From Legionella maceachernii (GTDB taxonomy: Bacteria; Pseudomonadota; Gammaproteobacteria; Legionellales; Legionellaceae): 64,000 nt of DNA. This document shows, in pieces, positions 58,413-64,000 of the stretch. Each line of letters opens with the position of its first letter. Positions within the stretch are counted from its first letter, which is position 1. A model generated the notes under the pieces. That model was not told the origin of the DNA, made no database searches, and saw nothing but the letters and a program-made list of their open reading frames with translations. The stretch is from assembly GCF_900167045.1 (NCBI RefSeq), contig NZ_FUXJ01000015.1, positions 33,807 through 97,806 on the forward strand. The letters are read 5' to 3'. A program made the translations under genes and the position numbers.

Positions 58413-60602
58413 CTACAAATTGAATGAAGAATTCTTTTCTGATTCAACCTCACTTGACTTTTCTTTGCCTAATGTTTGTTCCTTTTGATTTTTAGATTGA
58501 TTTTCATCAAGCGAGTATTTTCTCTTCTTTATGGAATGATTAATTTCCACAGAAAGAGTGGATGCTGATGCATTTTCGTGTTTATCACTTTTGGTTTCTT
58601 CAATCCTTCTTCTTTTTTGCGCGCCTTTGTTTTGTAAAAATTTGCCCTCATTGCCAAAACATTTTAAGGCAAAACCAATGACTTCATCTAATTGAGTGGG
58701 ATTAAAATCACTGGGTTCGAGTCGGGCGATTTCATCAATAATGTGTTTTTGCATCGTTGAAGAATTCGCTGTTTTTTTCTGATGTCCTAAAAAACGCCTA
58801 TGCTGGTTGAAAGTAAATTCTATATTTGAGGGGCCTAAAATATTATAGAGGCGATCATAAACCATCTGACGGTAATCATTTATTTTTACGCGCAGGATAT
58901 CCTTATTTTTTACCTTATAAATAAAATCCATATGCTCATGGCGCCATTTACGAAATGCAAGCGTCGCTAAACGCGAGCAAAATTGTCGACTTTCCTCGAC
59001 GGCATCTTGTTCCAAAAGTTTATTTTTAATATGACTCTCGATGAAAAAGTTAAGAAGCTCCTTCATAAAACTATTTTTAAGTCTCAATGATAAGACATCT
59101 TCAATCAAATTTTGAGAAATAGATAATCGTATCTCATCAGGCATTGAATAAATATTAAAATAGCTTAAGGATGATAAATTCCATATGGTCTCTAAAGAAT
59201 CAAATAAATTAAGAATATGAATAGCCGATTGGCGAAATAAATTTCTTATTGATTGTTCAGCCTCAGACTTAGCTATTTGTTGATTGAATAATTTTCCAAT
59301 GAGCTTTTCTTCATATCGCACTAAAAACAAATCCAGACGTTTTCGGGTGAATAATGTTTTGTCATGAAGTTCTAAAAGCTCCCTTATTTGTAAATTTGAG
59401 ATTAATCGCCTTATAAGGAATTTGTCATTATTTTCCAGTGCTAATTGAAGAAATGATTCCATAATAAGAAAGCCATTTTGCGTTTCTGTGAGTAACTCAA
59501 GGTCAATATTAGAAAATTTACGCGATTCGAGAATTAACAGAGCTAGATCTAATCGCCCTACTCGCGCCAGTATGCGCAATATAGAAACATATTCAAGTAC
59601 CAATTCAGTGGACACGGCGCAATTCTCTTCAAGAGACTTAGTCAACATGTACTCTACTAGCTCCCATTGATTATCTGCTATGGCCAACCGCAACACTGAC
59701 TCCCTTTTGTGCTTTGGATTTTCTGGATAATCATCAATACTTGCTTGCGGAAATTTCTCAATGATCTCTTTCACCAATGTCCACTGCTTATCCTTTGCTG
59801 CCAACCAAAGTACGGTCATGCCGCGTCTATTCCCCTCCACCGGATTGGCATTGAGATTAACATGAGGAAACTTATTCATTATTTCTTTAACTAATGCCCA
59901 TTGCTTATGTTGTGCTGCAATCCAAAGCACTGTAACCCCTTTGCTTTTTCCCTCTTGCGCCATAGCATTGATATTTGCATGAGGAAACCTGGTAATTAAT
60001 TTCTCTAGGATGTCCCATTTTCCATGGTAAGCTACAATCCAAAGGATCGACATACCATTGCTCTCGCCCTGAGTTGGACATGCATCGATATTTATTTCTG
60101 GGTATTTCTGCAAAATAAAATCAAATAGCGCATATTGATGAGTTGCAGCGATAAGCCAAGGAATTGATTTTCCTTTGTGGTGCCCTCCTTCAGGTGCTGC
60201 GTTGATGTCTCGATCGAAAAACAGCAATGCATTTTGCACATACGACCAAAATTTTTTTCCAGCCAAAAACCATAATAGAGGTAATTTAGGGTCTGCACTT
60301 AACTCGTTTGGGAAGAATTGAACTTCTGCTGATATTAAATAGTCAGCAATTGCAGGCCAATTATGAGAACTAGCTGCCCAATACCACAAAGAAGGTGTGT
60401 TTTCAGATTTATAATATAGATCTGCACGTAATCGAACTAATACTTGCATTGCTTCGAGATGACCGCCTTTTGCGGCAGCCATTAAAGGAGTTGTATTATC
60501 TTCGGAATGCAATTGATTAGGGTTATAGCCCTGGTTTAAAATTAAATGCTGAATTTTTACAATATCACCGTCATAAGCGGCTTGATGTAGTGCATTATTC
60601 AT
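58413..60602 (-). CDS. Large ankyrin-repeat protein, effector candidate
   Basis: A 729-residue protein. It begins with canonical ankyrin repeats (MNNALHQAAYDGDIVKIQHL; PLMAAAKGGHLEAMQVLVRL). Then come about five longer, atypical repeats of some 37-42 residues with the core TVLWLAAKDKQWTLVKEI and the linker KFPHVNLNANPVEG. The C-terminal third is helical, followed by a basic KKRKYSLDENQSKN-type tail. ATG 60602 follows GAGGTTGAATA. Ankyrin proteins are typical Legionella secreted effectors or host-interaction proteins; translocation is not shown here. Confidence 0.8.
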   Translation of the reverse strand: MNNALHQAAYDGDIVKIQHLILNQGYNPNQLHSEDNTTPLMAAAKGGHLEAMQVLVRLRADLYYKSENTPSLWYWAASSHNWPAIADYLISAEVQFFPNELSADPKLPLLWFLAGKKFWSYVQNALLFFDRDINAAPEGGHHKGKSIPWLIAATHQYALFDFILQKYPEINIDACPTQGESNGMSILWIVAYHGKWDILEKLITRFPHANINAMAQEGKSKGVTVLWIAAQHKQWALVKEIMNKFPHVNLNANPVEGNRRGMTVLWLAAKDKQWTLVKEIIEKFPQASIDDYPENPKHKRESVLRLAIADNQWELVEYMLTKSLEENCAVSTELVLEYVSILRILARVGRLDLALLILESRKFSNIDLELLTETQNGFLIMESFLQLALENNDKFLIRRLISNLQIRELLELHDKTLFTRKRLDLFLVRYEEKLIGKLFNQQIAKSEAEQSIRNLFRQSAIHILNLFDSLETIWNLSSLSYFNIYSMPDEIRLSISQNLIEDVLSLRLKNSFMKELLNFFIESHIKNKLLEQDAVEESRQFCSRLATLAFRKWRHEHMDFIYKVKNKDILRVKINDYRQMVYDRLYNILGPSNIEFTFNQHRRFLGHQKKTANSSTMQKHIIDEIARLEPSDFNPTQLDEVIGFALKCFGNEGKFLQNKGAQKRRRIEETKSDKHENASASTLSVEINHSIKKRKYSLDENQSKNQKEQTLGKEKSSEVESEKNSSFNL

Positions 60603-60735
60603 TATTCAACCTCGACACAATAAAGACGAATAAATTATTAGCTTGAATAAATTGAGTACAGCGAAATAAACTTATTCGGCTATCCCATTTTGGAATAGGG
60701 TCTTTGAGAACTCTCTTTATCCTGTGAAACTATTT

Positions 60736-61242
60736 ATGAAATTTGACATCATTCCCATTCAAGAAAATCACATCGAAGATTTTTGGTCTGCAGTGGATAG
60801 TGTTGCGCGTGAGCGTCGTTACTTAGCTTTTTTGGAAGGACCGCCCTTTCAGAGCACTAAAGCGTTTGTTTTAAAACAAATCAAAGATAAATGGCCACAA
60901 TTGATTGCTTTACACCAGGGTAAGATTGTTGGTTGGTGTGATATTAGTCCATTAGACCGACCCGTTTTTGCGCATACAGGCCACTTAGGGATAGGAATAT
61001 TAGCTCCTTATAGAGGAAACGGGATTGGAAAAGCATTAATTAAAAGTGCTTTAGAAGAAGCAAGAAAAAAAGGCTTAACTCGTATAGAACTAACTGTTCG
61101 TGAAAACAATAAACCTGCTATTGCTCTTTATAAGAATGTTGGTTTTGTAGTAGAAGGACTGCATAGAAATGCCATATGTATTGAAGGTCAATACGAGAAC
61201 CATCTCTCAATGGCTTTGATCTTTGAAGCTTCAAAAGACTAG
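60736..61242 (+). CDS. GNAT-family N-acetyltransferase
   Basis: A protein of 168 residues from ATG 60736; a GTG at 60724 is also possible, neither with a strong site. The acetyl-CoA-binding motif A is LGIGILAPYRGNGIGKALI (R/Q-G-x-G-x-G/A) at about 95-115, with IELTVRENNKPAIALYKNVGF for motif B. It should acetylate a small molecule or protein N-terminus; the substrate is unknown, possibly in the RimI/L or aminoglycoside-like group. Confidence 0.9.
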   Translation: MKFDIIPIQENHIEDFWSAVDSVARERRYLAFLEGPPFQSTKAFVLKQIKDKWPQLIALHQGKIVGWCDISPLDRPVFAHTGHLGIGILAPYRGNGIGKALIKSALEEARKKGLTRIELTVRENNKPAIALYKNVGFVVEGLHRNAICIEGQYENHLSMALIFEASKD

Positions 61243-61259
61243 AAATTAATAAACATAAT

Positions 61260-61306
61260 AAGCTAGACTCGTTTGAATGAACAACAGTTACAATCGAGTC
61301 TAGCTT
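61260..61306. terminator. Bidirectional terminator between acetyltransferase and F-box gene
   Basis: A perfect 12-bp inverted repeat AAGCTAGACTCG (61260-61271) / CGAGTCTAGCTT (61295-61306) with a 23-nt loop sits between the convergent genes. Confidence 0.65.
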
Positions 61307-61316
61307 AAGTATAAGG

Positions 61317-64000
61317 TTAACTAATTACACAAGAGCCCTGGGCTTGTTCCGGTACTTCAATGGGCGGACGTTTTGATCTCAACTTCCTACGTTGCTCAGC
61401 CTTTTCAGATCCTTGAGCTCGCGTTGAATGATAAAACGCATGCGGATTGTTTCCAGCAGAAGCAACAGCTGCACAAGGTAGGGCTCCTTTGTGTGCTGGA
61501 TTTACGCTGCTATCCTTAGTTTCAACCTGGGATTGAGCAGGCTTGAAAGTGGCTTGTTTTGGTTTTTGATCAAGCTCGTAAGAGTCCTCTTTTTGCCCAT
61601 GCGACTTTTCATCCTCTTCTTTTAGACTCGATGCCGGATGAGTCTGCTGCCATGTTTGAAAAAATGGAGCAACTTGAGATGTTTGGGTAGAAGAAATGGC
61701 TCCTTTTACTTCTTTCTCGTCTGATAACGCCTCTTTCTCTTCGAATAGCTGCGCTTCTTGTCTTTTTTCTAGGTATAAGTTACATCCTTTTTGTGTAGCA
61801 AAGATGTATTCGATGATTTTTCTTTTCAGTGAATATCCCGCTTCAATAATTTCTAAATCAGAGCGTTCGATGTCTGCCGTACAACTTGTTGCTGCCCCGT
61901 AATTCACAAAAGGATCGAAAGGCATGAACATTTCAAATTTTAAAGCACCGTATCGTCCTAAATCGATTTTAAATCCAGGCTTTAGTTGATGTTTTTCAAA
62001 ATCGATGATTTCAACTCTTGCCTCAACACTTCCTTTACCCCCCGGTGCATAATGAAAAAGTAGCCCCCCTAGTTTAACGACAGTTTCATTCCTATCTTCG
62101 CCCACAATCACAAAATCCTCTTCACCATATAACTCCTCCTCAAGTTCGGTAGGCGAAATGGTTCGCAATAAGTTAACCTCAAACAGTTCACCATTAAACA
62201 CTTCACCAGCATAAAGTTTAGTGTGTTTTTCATTAAGTTCTGAACAAGGGTAATCAATTACTGTCGGGCGTTGACTAGGCCACATCAAAGGAGATTTCGT
62301 CCCATGGAATATGAGATGCCAAACAAATTCATCGATACCAAATGCCTCGCAAATTTGCGAACCATTCTTTAAGTGAGGGTCTTTAGCCAAACACTCGTTA
62401 ATTTGTTGTATGCCGAGATTAATCGCATGACTCACTGTTCTTGGACCAACCGGTTTCGGTGTTTTTTGGCGTCTATTTCTTTGATTACTTTGTGGTTTAA
62501 CAGTCGGAAGTTTTTCAATCGCTGTTAAGATATTATGCACATGACCAAGAAACTCCGCCTTAAGAGGATGCTCTTTGCCTTTTTCCTTTTCATTACCCGT
62601 CATTTTCCGATGCAAATCAGCACAAGGGTTTTTAAAAGGAAGTAAGACGGTGGTTAACGATTGAGCATTATACCTTGCTAGCACGACCTCAAGGTAATTT
62701 AATTTCGCAGCCAAAGGGATAGTTTTAGCATCAATTAGTCGTGCCAAATCCTCTAATAATGCACCTCGAATCGTGTTTAAGCTACCTGCGCTGTGGCCTG
62801 AAAAACGCTGTTCAAATTCACTTAAAAATAATTCCAGTGCTTCAGGGGTTTCTATGCTTGTTTCGGGCACAAGACGAACATTTTTTAAAAAAGTCCATTC
62901 CAGATTGACTTGAGAGAGATCCACTGTGCGGAGGTCAACATTAATCAATGCCGTCAACACTAAGTTGGCCCCTGTCAAATTGGCACCGTCTAGGACGGCA
63001 TCCTTTAACACTGCTCCATTTAATCTTGCCTGACTAAGATTAGCCCCACAGAAATTCACGCCCCTTAAATTGCAATCATCCAACTGAGCCAAACGCAAAT
63101 TCGCGCCGCTGAAATTTGCCCCTTCCAAGCTACTTTTAGCATAAGGATGGCAAAATACGGTGTTTATAAAACAATAACCTGCTAAATTCTGGTGAGATAG
63201 ATCATATGCAAATAAGCTGGTGCCAGCAAAAAGGTTGAGAAACTTTTCTGAATCATGCAGCGCAAGCAATTTCAGTAATTCTTTATTGTCTTTATGGTAG
63301 TTTTTAATTGGAGTATGGCTTAGTACACTCTCAGCCTTATCAATGAGTTTTAAATGCTCTCTCGTATTTTCATCGAGCGACTCGGATTCTAAAGCAAGCG
63401 CTAATCCTTGTGGCAACATCGAATTATCCCGTGTTAAGGTATAGCAAATCATTTCTTCGTTAGTCATTTGCTGATTTTGGACTACTTTCTGTTTCAATGC
63501 TTTGTAGTAATCCGTTTGCTGGTATTCGGCGACAAATTGATTCCCTTCAGACGCATTAGCTTGGCTGAGAAAAACAACAATATGAGAGGGTTTACACCGA
63601 GTATTGAAGACGTCTTCTGCTATGGCCCTTAATTCTTTACAGGTTTCCCGTACTTTGGCCAGTTCACGTAAGCTTAAATTACTTAAAATATGCTGCTGAA
63701 CCTCCACCGGTAAAGCGAGAAGATAACTAAACGCTTGGTTGTCTTCTGAAATGAAAGCCGTCTCTTCTTGAGCCACTGACTCTGTCACTGTGGAAATAAA
63801 ATCCTGCGTATCGGCTTCTACTTCCGCCCTTTTAATCATGGAAAACAGGTAGTTGATATTCTCTTTAACGGAGTTGGTTTTAGAGATAATGCTTTCATCC
63901 AGCGCTCTTCTCTCGTTGTCCCGAGCATTGACTTGCTCTGAGAGCAATAGCTCAACTTCTTGTCCTAAGAGCGCGATTCGTTGTGCAAGCGAAACGAGTG
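61317..64000 (-). CDS. F-box and pentapeptide-repeat protein, 5' end outside window
   Basis: The frame is open to position 64000, so the start lies beyond the right edge; at least 890 residues are present. An F-box-like segment (AFSYLLALPVEVQQHILSNL, followed by SLRELAKVRETCKEL) lies at about 63610-63730. A pentapeptide-repeat coil (LEGANFSGANLRLAQLDDCN, LRGVNFCGANLSQARLNGAV) spans about 62870-63210. A unique central region and a disordered, charged C-terminus follow. F-boxes are eukaryotic ubiquitin-ligase adaptors and in bacteria occur mainly in Legionella-type effectors. Fusion with pentapeptide repeats is rare. Confidence 0.8.
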   Translation of the reverse strand, partial: LVSLAQRIALLGQEVELLLSEQVNARDNERRALDESIISKTNSVKENINYLFSMIKRAEVEADTQDFISTVTESVAQEETAFISEDNQAFSYLLALPVEVQQHILSNLSLRELAKVRETCKELRAIAEDVFNTRCKPSHIVVFLSQANASEGNQFVAEYQQTDYYKALKQKVVQNQQMTNEEMICYTLTRDNSMLPQGLALALESESLDENTREHLKLIDKAESVLSHTPIKNYHKDNKELLKLLALHDSEKFLNLFAGTSLFAYDLSHQNLAGYCFINTVFCHPYAKSSLEGANFSGANLRLAQLDDCNLRGVNFCGANLSQARLNGAVLKDAVLDGANLTGANLVLTALINVDLRTVDLSQVNLEWTFLKNVRLVPETSIETPEALELFLSEFEQRFSGHSAGSLNTIRGALLEDLARLIDAKTIPLAAKLNYLEVVLARYNAQSLTTVLLPFKNPCADLHRKMTGNEKEKGKEHPLKAEFLGHVHNILTAIEKLPTVKPQSNQRNRRQKTPKPVGPRTVSHAINLGIQQINECLAKDPHLKNGSQICEAFGIDEFVWHLIFHGTKSPLMWPSQRPTVIDYPCSELNEKHTKLYAGEVFNGELFEVNLLRTISPTELEEELYGEEDFVIVGEDRNETVVKLGGLLFHYAPGGKGSVEARVEIIDFEKHQLKPGFKIDLGRYGALKFEMFMPFDPFVNYGAATSCTADIERSDLEIIEAGYSLKRKIIEYIFATQKGCNLYLEKRQEAQLFEEKEALSDEKEVKGAISSTQTSQVAPFFQTWQQTHPASSLKEEDEKSHGQKEDSYELDQKPKQATFKPAQSQVETKDSSVNPAHKGALPCAAVASAGNNPHAFYHSTRAQGSEKAEQRRKLRSKRPPIEVPEQAQGSCVIS

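Noticed and set aside
1..64000. CRISPR arrays
   Set aside because: No series of short regularly spaced direct repeats was seen on reading; the repeated segments in the tail-fibre genes are coding modules.

Overview
The window looks like a Legionella-type gammaproteobacterial chromosome. It is AT-rich and dense in proteins with eukaryote-like modules (ankyrin repeats, an F-box fused to pentapeptide repeats, a Nudix-like protein, a HAD-like protein with a long helical tail), together with Legionella-style PAS hybrid histidine kinases and decayed mobile DNA. An integrated, P22-like short-tailed prophage of about 41 kb occupies the middle.

Left chromosomal arm (1-14420): a truncated membrane-associated gene, a Wzx-type flippase, a HAD-domain protein, a zinc alcohol dehydrogenase, a type IB topoisomerase, a poly-G-interrupted ORF, a Nudix-like protein, and an IS3-family element with perfect 4-bp target duplications that splits a TetR-type remnant. 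A PAS hybrid kinase, a divergent S-adenosylhomocysteine-hydrolase-like protein and an ankyrin remnant follow.

Prophage (14421-55364, bounded by the 16-bp core TTATTTTGATAATCAG). The left early arm holds a Cro-like repressor, a YqaJ exonuclease, a RecT-like annealing protein, SSB and a VRR-NUC nuclease. A long minus-strand late arm follows: modular glycine-rich tail fibres, collar protein, ejection-type proteins, P22 gp10- and gp4-like tail factors, coat, scaffold, portal and large terminase. Between the large terminase and the small-terminase candidate lies a cargo segment: a macro-like protein, a PQ-loop (SemiSWEET-like) hybrid kinase, an XRE regulator, a cyclodipeptide synthase with a complete XYP-type active site, a second Cro plus tyrosine integrase, an orphan receiver, small membrane proteins and a serine resolvase. 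The right end has a plus-strand early operon from a strong operator-controlled promoter, then DnaB and half of a replication initiator on the minus strand.

The most striking observation is that the two prophage ends lie inside the replication-initiator gene. Its N-terminal half reads leftward into attL and its C-terminal half starts at attR. Joining the ends across the core gives exactly 347 codons with no stop, so attP lies within this gene and integration cuts it. The same linker carries repeats resembling a lambda-type origin. The second point is the pairing in one cargo segment of a peptide-synthesising enzyme (CDPS) with a membrane sensor kinase.

Right chromosomal arm (55365-64000): a LigD-like remnant, a probably frameshifted effector-like gene, a P-loop kinase, a resolvase remnant, a large ankyrin protein, a GNAT acetyltransferase and an F-box/pentapeptide protein that runs off the right edge. 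Functions are inferred from motifs read by eye; no database search was run.
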